NCBI RefSeq assembly: GCF_001487105.1 | Contig: NZ_LN913001.1 | Span: 893,353 to 957,352, forward strand | Length of the DNA stretch: 64,000 nt | From: Mediterraneibacter massiliensis | GTDB taxonomy: Bacteria > Bacillota > Clostridia > Lachnospirales > Lachnospiraceae | Direction of reading: 5' to 3' | Shown: in pieces, positions 32,602 through 40,762 of the stretch | Position numbering within the stretch: the stretch's first letter is position 1 | How the letters are laid out: every line of letters begins with the position of its first letter | Program-made: the position numbers and the translations under genes | The notes under the pieces: generated by a model | Told to the model about the DNA's origin: nothing | What the model saw: the letters and a program-made list of their open reading frames with translations, nothing else | Databases searched by the model: none

Positions 32602-33537
32602 ATGGTGGTTTATGCCATAGTAAAAGAGAAGGGAGCCAGCCTCCGGCCGGGGCAAAGGTATACCGGGCTTCTTAGAAAAATGGAAAGAAAAAGAAAACTA
32701 AAATGTGAACTTTATAGAGATTCTATGCAGAACTATAAAAAATATGCAATACCGCCAGCGCAATTAATTATTGCAGATGTACCGTATAACGTTGGAAATA
32801 ATTTTTATGGCAGCAATCCAATGTGGTACAACGGCGGGGACAATAAAAACGGAGAAAGTAAATTTGCAGGAAAAGCCGCATTTAATTCGGATTTCAATTT
32901 CAACTTGTATGAGTATTTTCATTTTTGCAGCAAGATGCTGAAGAAAGACGATACAAAACCAGTTGCAAGAGGTAGGAGTAGTAATTCTCCTTGTATGATT
33001 GTATTTTGTTCATTTGAACAGATACAGACATTGATCAATGCGGCGGCGAAACATGGCTTTATTCATTACATACCACTTATATTCTGTAAAAATTATAGTC
33101 CGCAAGTATTAAAGGCGAATATGCGTGTTGTAGGTGCTACGGAATATGCCTTATTACTTTATCGTGATCGGCTGCCGAAGTTTCGTAATGGAGTGCAGAC
33201 AGATGAAAACGGCAAGACAATTCCGGGAACAGGACATATGATTTTCAACTGGTTTACATGGGAACGTGACGGAAAAGAAATACCGAAGATTCATCCGGCA
33301 CAAAAACCAGTGAAAGTTCTAAAACGTCTGATTGAAATATTCACAGATCCGGGGGACGTAGTAATTGACCCTTGTTGCGGTAGTGGCTCTACTTTGAGAG
33401 CAGCATCCGAACTTGGCAGGAGTGCTTTTGGTTTTGAAATTGATCGTAATTTTTACCAGAGAGCAAGAGAAGAAATGCTTGCAGTTAAGAAATATGAGCA
33501 AATGAGCATTTTTGACATTGAAGGCACAATAAAATGA
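32602..33537 (+). CDS. DNA adenine/cytosine N-methyltransferase (orphan, beta-class order)
   Basis: A 311-residue SAM-dependent methyltransferase. The catalytic motif IV reads DVPY (about residues 59-62) instead of the usual DPPY. The SAM-binding motif I, DPCCGSGST, comes later (about residue 253), with GFEID after it. This order marks the beta class. Between them the target-recognition region includes MWYNGGDNKNGESKF. No restriction enzyme is adjacent, so it probably protects phage DNA from host restriction. The start is uncertain: no good ribosome binding site precedes 32602, and an ATG at 32680 is possible. Confidence 0.82.
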   Translation: MVVYAIVKEKGASLRPGQRYTGLLRKMERKRKLKCELYRDSMQNYKKYAIPPAQLIIADVPYNVGNNFYGSNPMWYNGGDNKNGESKFAGKAAFNSDFNFNLYEYFHFCSKMLKKDDTKPVARGRSSNSPCMIVFCSFEQIQTLINAAAKHGFIHYIPLIFCKNYSPQVLKANMRVVGATEYALLLYRDRLPKFRNGVQTDENGKTIPGTGHMIFNWFTWERDGKEIPKIHPAQKPVKVLKRLIEIFTDPGDVVIDPCCGSGSTLRAASELGRSAFGFEIDRNFYQRAREEMLAVKKYEQMSIFDIEGTIK

Positions 33538-33704
33538 CAGAACGAGATTTTAAGCGCCAAATAGGGAGCGACAGAATCTATGCAGTGTGGAAAACAGCAG
33601 CGGAGTATATGAATTTCTACGAGGACTGGGTAAGAACATGCTGCCGGATTAGCAGAAATAAAAACAATCCAAACAGGAAGCTGCTGAAACGATGGAAGAA
33701 TTAA
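33534..33704 (+). CDS. Small basic phage protein (56 aa), unknown
   Basis: A 56-residue basic protein (MTERDFKRQIGSDRIYAVWK, ending KLLKRWKN). Its ATG overlaps the methyltransferase stop (ATGA), which implies coupled translation. It contains two adjacent Cys. No family recognised. Confidence 0.55.
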   Translation: MTERDFKRQIGSDRIYAVWKTAAEYMNFYEDWVRTCCRISRNKNNPNRKLLKRWKN

Positions 33705-33734
33705 GGCAGAACAAACGAAGGGAGAGCAGAAAGA

Positions 33735-34010
33735 ATGAGAACCAGAAAAGAAACACACATAGAAAGCCAGGAACATTACAACAGCATGGCGGAACATCCG
33801 CCGGATCCACATGCATCGGAGTGGTTTAAACGTCCTGCAGGGGTGCGAGGACTTATACGGCAGCAGGCAGAGCAGATCGAGCATAAGACAGTGGCGGAGT
33901 ACATAGCAGAGAAGTACAAGATGGGGAGTGTTGCGGATGGACAAGAGCATACTTATCGAATATGCGGATATGAAAGAGGAGATAAAAGACCTGCGGCGCA
34001 GGATAACTGA
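33735..34010 (+). CDS. Small phage protein, unknown
   Basis: A 91-residue hydrophilic protein with SMAEHPPDPHASEWFKRPAG in the first half. GGGAGAGCAG precedes the ATG. Its last 25 codons overlap the following ArpU-like gene in another frame, so the true end or the overlap deserves care. No family recognised. Confidence 0.45.
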   Translation: MRTRKETHIESQEHYNSMAEHPPDPHASEWFKRPAGVRGLIRQQAEQIEHKTVAEYIAEKYKMGSVADGQEHTYRICGYERGDKRPAAQDN

Positions 34011-34401
34011 GGACCAGAAGAAGATAGACAGATTAAACAGCCTTATTGTGGCCGATTCTGTGACATGCGGCAAGAAAGGGAAGAAGCCCATCCGCACAGT
34101 AAAGATAAAAGGCTTCCCAAAGATGGAAATTGAGCGCAGACAGGCACTCCTTGAACGGCGGCAGGCAAAGCTTCATATGCTGGAAACTGATTTGATAGAG
34201 AAGCAGTTGCAAGTAGAAGAATATATACAGACGATTGAAAAAAGCGAGCTACGGATCATGTTCCGGCTGTATTACATAGACAGCCTTACGTGGTATCAGG
34301 TGGCTATGAGGATGAATCAGATATTCCCGAAGCGCAGAATAAAGTACACAGAGGATAATTGTTGGAGACGACATAAAAGATTTTTAGAAAATGTCGGGTA
34401 A
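33937..34401 (+). CDS. ArpU/DUF1492-type phage late gene regulator
   Basis: A 154-residue protein. A long N-terminal coiled coil (EEIKDLRRRITEDQKKIDRL) leads to a C-terminal helix-turn-helix of sigma-70 region 4 type (SELRIMFRLYYIDSLTWYQV, then AMRMN). This is the layout of ArpU/RinA-like activators that switch on packaging and structural genes. Its position, last before the terminase-portal block, fits. The ATG at 33937 follows GGGGAG. Two perfect ATGTCGGGT repeats overlap its stop codon and could be its own binding site (inference). Confidence 0.75.
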   Translation: MDKSILIEYADMKEEIKDLRRRITEDQKKIDRLNSLIVADSVTCGKKGKKPIRTVKIKGFPKMEIERRQALLERRQAKLHMLETDLIEKQLQVEEYIQTIEKSELRIMFRLYYIDSLTWYQVAMRMNQIFPKRRIKYTEDNCWRRHKRFLENVG

Positions 34402-34409
34402 TGTCGGGT
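34391..34409. repeat. Tandem ATGTCGGGT repeats at the late-region start
   Basis: Two identical 9-mers (34391-34399 and 34401-34409) spaced by one helical turn overlap the ArpU-like stop codon and lie upstream of the late genes. They are a plausible binding site for the late regulator. Confidence 0.5.
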
Positions 34410-34485
34410 TGAAATGTGTTAATATGCTATAAAGCCGAAAGGTGTAATACTAGACGGCTTACTTCCACACAAACGAAAACAGAGG

Positions 34486-34516
34486 ACGCTCTATACAAAA
34501 GTATGGGGCGTTTTTC
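34486..34516 (+). terminator. Intrinsic terminator before the late operon
   Basis: The left arm ACGCTCTATAC (34486-34496) pairs with GTATGGGGCGT (34501-34511) around an AAAA loop, forming 11 bp with two G-U pairs, and a T5 tract follows. It separates early from late transcription. Confidence 0.75.
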
Positions 34517-34548
34517 TTGTATCTGTATGGATCGTAAGGAGGTAGAAA

Positions 34549-35187
34549 ATGAGATATACGAATTTGAGAAATAATGAAAACATTGAAAAATGTATATTTG
34601 ACGGAGCGGGTAAATACGACATCCCAATACTTTACCCAGAAACGTATATAGGAAATCATGATTTTATCTCGTTTAATTACGGCAAATCGTTGAAAATAAA
34701 ACAAGGGAAAGTATGTCACTTTTTTATCGACGACTACCAATTTATGAGAGTATGGTCAAATATCGACACATATATTCCCATGTTCCAAGAATTTGATTAT
34801 GTTTTAACACCAGATTTCAGCCTGTATCTGGATTATCCAAAAGCAATTCAGATTTATAACCATTATCGAAAACATTGGGTTGGCGCTTACATGCAGATGA
34901 TGGGATGCAAAGTAATTCCAACAATAGCATGGGGTGACAAAGAATCATTTGATTGGTGTTTTGATGGGGAGCCAGAAGGCGGAACAGTGGCGGTTAGTAG
35001 TGTCGGATGCATGAAAAATAAAGACAATAAAAAATTGTTTATAGAGGGATATAAAGAAATGTTTCAAAGGTTACAGCCTGGGACCATTATTTTTTATGGA
35101 CAGATTCCAGAAGAGTGTACGGGAAACATTGTTCACATAAAAGCATTTGCTGATAAATTTAAGGAGGCGAAGTGTAATGGGTGGTAG
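34549..35187 (+). CDS. DUF4417 domain protein
   Basis: A 212-residue protein of the DUF4417 family, common near phage packaging genes. Conserved points include FDGAGKYDIPIL, YVLTPDFSLYLDYPKAIQIY, and the C-terminal QPGTIIFYGQIPEEC. Its enzymatic role is unknown. AAGGAGG upstream fixes the ATG. It is the first gene after the early-late terminator, and its end overlaps the next gene by 11 bp. Confidence 0.75.
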   Translation: MRYTNLRNNENIEKCIFDGAGKYDIPILYPETYIGNHDFISFNYGKSLKIKQGKVCHFFIDDYQFMRVWSNIDTYIPMFQEFDYVLTPDFSLYLDYPKAIQIYNHYRKHWVGAYMQMMGCKVIPTIAWGDKESFDWCFDGEPEGGTVAVSSVGCMKNKDNKKLFIEGYKEMFQRLQPGTIIFYGQIPEECTGNIVHIKAFADKFKEAKCNGW

Positions 35188-35566
35188 AGGAAGCTCAAGT
35201 GGCGTTGGAGGCGCTGGTGGAAGACTTAAAACTTCGGGTTTGGAAGTGACTACGAATGGTGAGACAACAGAATATATTTTTTCATCAATCAATGGAGAGA
35301 ATTATTATCAAAAGGGTTTCGGATCTGTGCCTGAGCCCACACCGTTAAATATGACAGCAAAAGAATTTAAAAAGAGAGTTGAAGCCAATGGTGCAACAAC
35401 AAAGGTAATCGGTTCAAAAGAAATGGAGAAAAAAGAGCGAGGATATTGGGAAAAAGAACGCAATAAACCGGATTACGAACTGGGGGTGGGATTAAAAGAC
35501 AATAGAGAGTATAGGAGAACGGCAAGAAAAAATCGGTTGATAAGTAGAGAGATAAAAAAGAAATGA
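35177..35566 (+). CDS. Phage protein with Gly/Ser-rich MGGRGSSSG N-terminus
   Basis: A 129-residue basic protein beginning MGGRGSSSGVGGAGGR. The same glycine-serine start recurs in many phage proteins encoded near terminase and portal genes, but I know of no defined function. The rest is charged and Lys-rich, ending REIKKK. AAGGAGGCG 7 bp upstream selects this ATG. Confidence 0.55.
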   Translation: MGGRGSSSGVGGAGGRLKTSGLEVTTNGETTEYIFSSINGENYYQKGFGSVPEPTPLNMTAKEFKKRVEANGATTKVIGSKEMEKKERGYWEKERNKPDYELGVGLKDNREYRRTARKNRLISREIKKK

Positions 35567-35598
35567 AAAAGAAATGAAAAAGAAAGGTGGTGAGCCGG

Positions 35599-35949
35599 AT
35601 GGCAAAAGGATACCGCCCCGACCAGAATGGGACACACAGAGCACAGTTCGATAAGAATAAGAAAAAGATTTATGCAACACAAACAGTATGCGGAATCTGT
35701 GGAATGCCAGTCGATTTTTCTTACAAGTATCCTCATCCATTATCGCCTTGTATAGATCATATCATACCGATAGCAAAAGGGGGCCATCCGTCAGATATAG
35801 ATAATCTTCAGCTTGCGCACTGGACGTGCAACAGGCAGAAGTCAGACAAGCTGACCGAACGAACGGACGCAAAAGTTGAAGAAATAATAAGCAACCGCAT
35901 ATTGCCTCATACTTTTGATTGGAAAAATATGCGGTCACCGATTAAGTAA
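35599..35949 (+). CDS. HNH endonuclease (phage packaging-associated)
   Basis: A 116-residue HNH nuclease. CGICGMP and a later CNRQKS supply zinc Cys. The HNH core is CIDHIIPIAKGGHPSDIDNL with His as general base and LAHWTCNRQKSDK. HNH proteins beside terminase genes assist cos-type DNA packaging in several siphoviruses. Here the portal gene follows directly, and the terminase comes later. The ATG at 35599 follows AAAGGTGG. Confidence 0.88.
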   Translation: MAKGYRPDQNGTHRAQFDKNKKKIYATQTVCGICGMPVDFSYKYPHPLSPCIDHIIPIAKGGHPSDIDNLQLAHWTCNRQKSDKLTERTDAKVEEIISNRILPHTFDWKNMRSPIK

Positions 35950-36044
35950 GAGAGGAAGGGGGCATACCTCCCCCACATGCTGGCAGACGGAGGTTCCCAC
36001 CGCACTACGAAAAAAAACACACGGAAACGAGAAAGGGTATCAAA

Positions 36045-37253
36045 ATGAGCGGATTATTAGGAATTACCAAGCTGAGAAACAGGCTGAATTTGAAAAAAAT
36101 AAGAGTGGATACAAGGTACCGATATTATGAGATGAAGAATGTCATCAAAGACTTTGAGATATCAACACCCCCAAACTTAAGAGGCTTTCAGACCGTGCTT
36201 GGATGGTGTGGGAAGTCTGTGGATAGTATTTCAGACAGGCTCATGTTTCGAGAGTTTGAGGAAGATAATTTTGACATCAATGAAATTTTCTTAATGAATA
36301 ATCCGGACACGTTTTTCGATAGCGCAATTCTTTCGGCGCTGATCGGCTCTTGCTCGTTCGTGTATATTTCAGAAGAGGGCGAATATCCGAAGCTGGAAGT
36401 GATAGACGGAAGGAATGCAACTGGTGTTATGGACCCAATCACCGGATTGCTTAAGGAAGGCTATGCAGTATTGGAAAGAAGCGATATAGATACACCAACA
36501 ATCGAAGCATACTTTACACCTGGGAATACGCAGATTATTCAGAAGGGAAAAGCAAGAGATATTCCCAATAATGCACCGCATCCGTTGTTGGTACCAATTA
36601 TTAACAGACCAGATTCCAAGCGATTATTTGGACATAGTCGTATTAGCAGAGCGTGTATGGACATAGTAAACAGTGCCATGCGAACCATTAAGCGCTCCGA
36701 GGTATCGGCGGAGTTTTTTTCGTTTCCGCAGAAATATGTAGTCGGCACATCACAAGAGGCAGATCCGTTAGATAAGTGGAAAAGCGCAATGTCATACATG
36801 ATCGAGATCACGAAAGATGATCAGGGGGATGCTCCGACGTTCGGGCAATTCCAGCAGCAGAGCATGGCGCCACATATGGAACAATTAAAAATGTGGGCCG
36901 GACTTTTTGCAGGTGAAACTGGTCTAACGATGGATGATCTTGGCTTTCCAACTGAAAACCCATCTAGTGCCGAAGCAATCAAGGCCAGTCATGAAAATTT
37001 GAGGCTGATGGCAAGGAAGGCGCAGAGAACATTTGGAACGGGATTTTTGAATGTTGGATATTTGGCGGCATGCCTTAGAGATGATTTCCCGTATGAGCGC
37101 AGACAGATGTACCTTACAAAGCCAAAGTGGGAACCAGTATTCGAACCGGACGCTGCAGCGTTAAGTTCCTACGGAGATGGAGCGATTAAGATCAATCAGG
37201 CGCTTCCGGGGTATATCAACGAGGACCGTATGCGTGATCTAACAGGATTCTAG
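36045..37253 (+). CDS. Phage portal protein (SPP1 Gp6-like)
   Basis: A 402-residue portal subunit, about the usual length for this family. The SPP1-type core shows RLMFREFEEDN, SALIGSCSFVYI, and the clip/stem part GETGLTMDDLGFPTENPSSA followed by EAIKASHENLRLMARKAQ. Twelve copies form the DNA channel at the capsid vertex. The MuF gene starts 6 bp downstream, as expected for SPP1-like head modules. The ribosome binding site (AAAGGG) is weak. Confidence 0.9.
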   Translation: MSGLLGITKLRNRLNLKKIRVDTRYRYYEMKNVIKDFEISTPPNLRGFQTVLGWCGKSVDSISDRLMFREFEEDNFDINEIFLMNNPDTFFDSAILSALIGSCSFVYISEEGEYPKLEVIDGRNATGVMDPITGLLKEGYAVLERSDIDTPTIEAYFTPGNTQIIQKGKARDIPNNAPHPLLVPIINRPDSKRLFGHSRISRACMDIVNSAMRTIKRSEVSAEFFSFPQKYVVGTSQEADPLDKWKSAMSYMIEITKDDQGDAPTFGQFQQQSMAPHMEQLKMWAGLFAGETGLTMDDLGFPTENPSSAEAIKASHENLRLMARKAQRTFGTGFLNVGYLAACLRDDFPYERRQMYLTKPKWEPVFEPDAAALSSYGDGAIKINQALPGYINEDRMRDLTGF

Positions 37254-37258
37254 GAGGT

Positions 37259-38419
37259 GTGAATGTGGAAGATATTGCACCTAAGTTATATGAGCAGATT
37301 AAGGAAGAATATGATCGCAAGATAACGAATAGCGAGAGACTAAGTACTCTTTCGAAAAAGTTAGAGAAGGGAGCGGCAACGTACAAAGAAGCGCATGAAT
37401 TTGCGATAGAATCGGGAGAAATCTTATCACAGGTGTTTCAGAATAATCTATCATCTTCCGTGCTGCCGGATGGAAAGCTATATTACAATATTGCTGACAG
37501 AATCATACGTCCCATGATGGGGGATCTGTATGAAGGCGTAGCTGATTATTCAAAAGAGGTTCAAACTTTGCTGAATAAGAAGCAAAAAATAGGGATAAAA
37601 GCCATCCAATCAGAAATAAACGAAGATAAAATACAGGGTATTATCAATATTACTTCAGGAAAAGAACATTTTGATGATATTGTATACATGCTAGGAGAGC
37701 CAATTGTCAATTTTGCGCAGACGATTGTAGATGATACGGTGAAAGTAAATGCAGATTTCCAGTATAAAGCTGGACTAAGTCCGAAAATCATAAGAACATC
37801 AACTGGGAAATGTTGCAAGTGGTGTGATAATCTTGCGGGGGTTTACGAATACGAGGAAGTATCTGATACGGGGAATAATGTATTCCGTAGACATAAGTAT
37901 TGTAAATGCCTTGTAGAGTATGATGGGGGAGATGGGAAAAGACAAAATGTGCATACAAAAAAGTGGTCAAAAGCGAATGAAAGTGATAAAATGAAAGAAA
38001 AGAAAACTAGCGGATTAAGTCCAGATAGTGATTCTATTATCAATGGTATAAAAGAAGAAATATCAAAGCAAAACATTAAAAAAATTGCTAAACGACAAGA
38101 TATACATAGAGTCGATACGCAGCTTTATAAAGAGAGGAAAAATCGGCTTGAGGAAAAAGGGGAATATGGACCATCTTATATTACTGTTTCAGATAACGAG
38201 ATAATTTCTCTGGTAGAAAAGTATTCAGGAACTGGAATTATAAAATATAATAACAGAGGAGAATGGAATCATCAGGAAATTATAGTAACGAATGATAAAA
38301 TTATTGGTGTTGTAGTGGATAATAGAAATGGTAATTTTGCAGAAACACCAGTTTTTAAAATTCATTATGCAAAGGATGGAATACATATTGTTCCTGATTA
38401 TCCGAGCAAAAGGAGATGA
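37259..38419 (+). CDS. MuF-type minor head protein fused to a C-terminal polymorphic toxin (Ntox50-like)
   Basis: A 386-residue protein. Residues 1-225 are an SPP1 gp7/MuF-type head protein: helical N-terminus, then a zinc knuckle (CCKWC at 185-189, CKC at 215-217). A charged linker (225-280) leads to a C-terminal domain of about 105 residues with FKIHYAKDGIHIVPDYP (366-382) and the ISLVEKYSGTG / GEWNHQE segments, matching polymorphic toxin type 50 as I know it. MuF proteins are packed in virions, so the toxin may be delivered at infection or act between phages. The gene 4 bp downstream is the likely immunity gene, and a strong terminator closes the pair. The toxin activity (predicted RNase) is from family knowledge, not shown here. 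Confidence 0.8.
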   Translation: MNVEDIAPKLYEQIKEEYDRKITNSERLSTLSKKLEKGAATYKEAHEFAIESGEILSQVFQNNLSSSVLPDGKLYYNIADRIIRPMMGDLYEGVADYSKEVQTLLNKKQKIGIKAIQSEINEDKIQGIINITSGKEHFDDIVYMLGEPIVNFAQTIVDDTVKVNADFQYKAGLSPKIIRTSTGKCCKWCDNLAGVYEYEEVSDTGNNVFRRHKYCKCLVEYDGGDGKRQNVHTKKWSKANESDKMKEKKTSGLSPDSDSIINGIKEEISKQNIKKIAKRQDIHRVDTQLYKERKNRLEEKGEYGPSYITVSDNEIISLVEKYSGTGIIKYNNRGEWNHQEIIVTNDKIIGVVVDNRNGNFAETPVFKIHYAKDGIHIVPDYPSKRR

Positions 38420-38423
38420 CGAT

Positions 38424-38636
38424 ATGGTATATAAAGAAATCAAAGAATATATTGGTAAAAAAGTAATTGTGACAGATATAAGCGATAGGAGATTTCGTGG
38501 AATTATAACTAATACAGAATCTGAATTTGATACAGAATCGGGAAAAGAAGAAATAGAACTTTATACCGGAAAAGTATATTATGGAATTCCAATAGATGAA
38601 ATAAAAAGCATTATGAAAATTGAAAAGATGTATTGA
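38424..38636 (+). CDS. Probable immunity protein for the MuF toxin
   Basis: A 70-residue protein starting MVYKEIKEYIGKKVIVTDIS and containing FRGIITNTESEFDTESGKEE, which looks like a small Sm/SH3-type beta barrel. AAAAGGAGATGACG precedes the ATG, 4 bp after the toxin stop. Being the only gene between the toxin and a strong terminator, it is the natural candidate for the cognate immunity (inference from position, size and acidic beta composition). Confidence 0.6.
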   Translation: MVYKEIKEYIGKKVIVTDISDRRFRGIITNTESEFDTESGKEEIELYTGKVYYGIPIDEIKSIMKIEKMY

Positions 38637-38678
38637 TACCACTCACTTTTCAGCATATCACTTGTGAGTGGTATTTTT
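38636..38678 (+). terminator. Strong intrinsic terminator after the toxin-immunity pair
   Basis: ATACCACTCAC (38636-38646) pairs perfectly over 11 bp with GTGAGTGGTAT (38664-38674), followed by TTTTT. It lies in the middle of the head operon, so terL expression needs readthrough or antitermination. Confidence 0.85.
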
Positions 38679-38707
38679 GTACCCAATTTTAGGAAAGGAG
38701 GATTGTT

Positions 38708-38746
38708 ATGAAAATTTTTGAACAGGATGTAAGAAAGGTATGGTGA
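38708..38746 (+). other. 12-codon mini-frame with strong ribosome binding site upstream of terL
   Basis: ATG at 38708 follows AAAGGAGG closely and encodes only MKIFEQDVRKVW before TGA. The same frame stays open after the stop for 22 more codons, up to TGA next to terL. It may be a broken remnant (for example of a small terminase gene) or a leader peptide. The 180-bp gap from 38637 to 38816 otherwise holds only the terminator. Confidence 0.3.
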
Positions 38747-38816
38747 TCTAATTATCTCCCTTTGGGCGGTGGGGTGATATCGCTTACGGAAGAAACAGTT
38801 AAACAGGAGGGGTGAA

Positions 38817-40214
38817 ATGGATGCTAAAAGAATAGGACGCCAGACACCCACTCAATCCGTTACACTTCCTTACACGGAAACAAAAGGTCAAGAGGCTGCC
38901 GATTTATACGCGAAAACAGGAAATGAATTGCTAGAATGGCAGCAGCTCCTACAGTGTGATATCATGGCTGTAAACAAAGATGGCTTATGGGTACATCAGA
39001 AGTATGGATATTCCGTATCTCGTAGAAATGGAAAGTCAGAAAATGTGCTTGCTAGGTGTTTATGGGCGCTGACGCATGGCGAAAGAGTGCTCTATACTGC
39101 ACACAGAGCGACCACATCACATGCAGTCTGGGAAAGACTTGATAGAATGTGCGAAAAGGTGGGAATCGTTATTACATCGTCATTCAAAGCATTTGGAAAA
39201 GAGCATTTATATGCGGAAGGGGGTGCGGTTGTAGAATTCCGAACGAGAACGTCTTCCGGTGGGCTTGGAGAAGGTTATGACGTGCTGATCATCGACGAAG
39301 CGCAGGAGTATACCGAGGCGCAAGAGACATCATTGAAATATATCGTGTCTGATAGTGACAATCCACAGACCATCATGTTAGGAACTCCGCCAACTGTAGT
39401 TTCTGCCGGAACTGTTTTCGTAAAATTTCGAGAAACAGTACTATCCGGCAAGGGCTTCGATTCCGGTTGGGCAGAATGGAGTGTAGATTTCCAAACAGAT
39501 CCGAATGATGTTGACGCCTGGTACGAGACAAACCCGTCGCTAGGAACGATTCTGACAGAGCGTAAAATCCGGGCAGAGATTACAACAGACGATATTGATT
39601 TTAATATTCAGAGATTGGGGCTGTGGCTGAAATACAATCAGAAGTCAGAAATAAGTAAAAAAGAGTGGTTAGAGCTTAAGAATGATGGAACTCCGAAGCT
39701 TATAGGAGATATTTATGTTGGAATCAAATATGGAAACACCGGAGAATATGTATCAATGGCAGTTGCGGTTAAGACATCTGATGGGAAGAACTTTGTTGAA
39801 GCACTGGATTGCAGACCGGTAAGGGCTGGAAATGATTGGATCTTGGAATATTTGATTGCGATCAATCCGAGGTGTATTGTAGTAGATGGAGCAAATGGAC
39901 AGCAGATGCTACTTGACGATATGAAAGATGCAAGAATCAAAAACGAGCCGATATTCCCGAAGGTAGCAGAAGTAATTACTGCAAATGCATTGTTTGAGCA
40001 GGGAGTATTTCAGCATACGCTCCGGCACGCTGATCAGCCATCGCTTACACAGGCAGTAAGTAATTGTGAACGCCGTGCGATAGGCTCGCATGGCGGATTT
40101 GGATATAAGGCGATAAAAGAGGGGATTGAAATATCTCTTTTAGATGCAGTCATATTAGCGCATTGGAAATGTTACGAAAGTAAGAAAAAAAAGAAACAAC
40201 AAGCAAGGTATTAG
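38817..40214 (+). CDS. terL: Phage terminase large subunit
   Basis: A 465-residue DNA-packaging motor. Walker A is SRRNGKSE (68-75), Walker B VLIIDEA (156-162), and the coupling motif near residue 190 is MLGTPP. The C-terminal nuclease domain includes CIVVDGANGQQ and LLDAVILAHW. It is shorter than some TerL proteins but appears complete. GGAGGGG precedes the ATG. Its position after portal and MuF instead of before them is unusual, and no small subunit is recognised next to it. Confidence 0.92.
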   Translation: MDAKRIGRQTPTQSVTLPYTETKGQEAADLYAKTGNELLEWQQLLQCDIMAVNKDGLWVHQKYGYSVSRRNGKSENVLARCLWALTHGERVLYTAHRATTSHAVWERLDRMCEKVGIVITSSFKAFGKEHLYAEGGAVVEFRTRTSSGGLGEGYDVLIIDEAQEYTEAQETSLKYIVSDSDNPQTIMLGTPPTVVSAGTVFVKFRETVLSGKGFDSGWAEWSVDFQTDPNDVDAWYETNPSLGTILTERKIRAEITTDDIDFNIQRLGLWLKYNQKSEISKKEWLELKNDGTPKLIGDIYVGIKYGNTGEYVSMAVAVKTSDGKNFVEALDCRPVRAGNDWILEYLIAINPRCIVVDGANGQQMLLDDMKDARIKNEPIFPKVAEVITANALFEQGVFQHTLRHADQPSLTQAVSNCERRAIGSHGGFGYKAIKEGIEISLLDAVILAHWKCYESKKKKKQQARY

Positions 40215-40298
40215 GAGGAGCAACTGTAATGGCTGCTCTTTTTTTTATACAAAAAATGACCGATACCACCGGGTTTTGTGGGAAGAAAGGAGAAACAC

Positions 40299-40760
40299 AT
40301 GGGAGAATTTAAAGTAATTGAAACACAGGAAGATTTTGACAAGGCAGTAAGCGCTCGCATTAAAAGGGAGCAAGAAACAGTACGTAAGGAATTTGAAGGA
40401 TACCTTTCTCCTGAAGACGTTCAGAAGAAGTATGAAGGGTTCTTGTCTCCGGAACAAGTACAGGAAAAGTACAAGGGATATTTATCTCCGGAAGAGGTGG
40501 CGAAAAAGGATGCGACAATTAAAAACTATGAAACGAAGTCTAAACGTGTAGAGATTGCTCTTGGAGCGGGGATACCGTATGAGCTCGCTGGTAAGATCTC
40601 CGGAGAGACAGAGGAGGATATGAAAAAGGACGCACAGACATTAGCAGGCTTTCTGAAGAACAATAATCCATATCCGAGTTACAATCCCGATCCAACAGGG
40701 ACAGACAATTCAAAAAATGCAGCTATGAAAAAAATGTTAAGTGATTTAGGAGGAAATTAA
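40299..40760 (+). CDS. Phage scaffolding protein (DUF4355-like) with internal repeats
   Basis: A 153-residue, charged, mainly coiled-coil protein directly before the capsid gene, the usual place for the scaffold. About residues 33-70 hold three tandem copies of a 15-16-residue unit, K(Y)EGYLSPEDVQ-like, each with the core G(Y/F)LSPE(D/Q/E)V. The C-terminus carries a disordered PYPSYNPDPTGTDNS segment. The ATG at 40299 follows AAAGGAG. Repeat copy number might vary between related phages. Confidence 0.7.
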   Translation: MGEFKVIETQEDFDKAVSARIKREQETVRKEFEGYLSPEDVQKKYEGFLSPEQVQEKYKGYLSPEEVAKKDATIKNYETKSKRVEIALGAGIPYELAGKISGETEEDMKKDAQTLAGFLKNNNPYPSYNPDPTGTDNSKNAAMKKMLSDLGGN

Positions 40761-40762
40761 AC

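Noticed and set aside
32531..32620. A 29-codon frame between the replisome organizer and the methyltransferase
   Set aside because: It has a GTG start with no clear ribosome binding site and overlaps the possible methyltransferase N-terminus. There is not enough support to list it as a gene.
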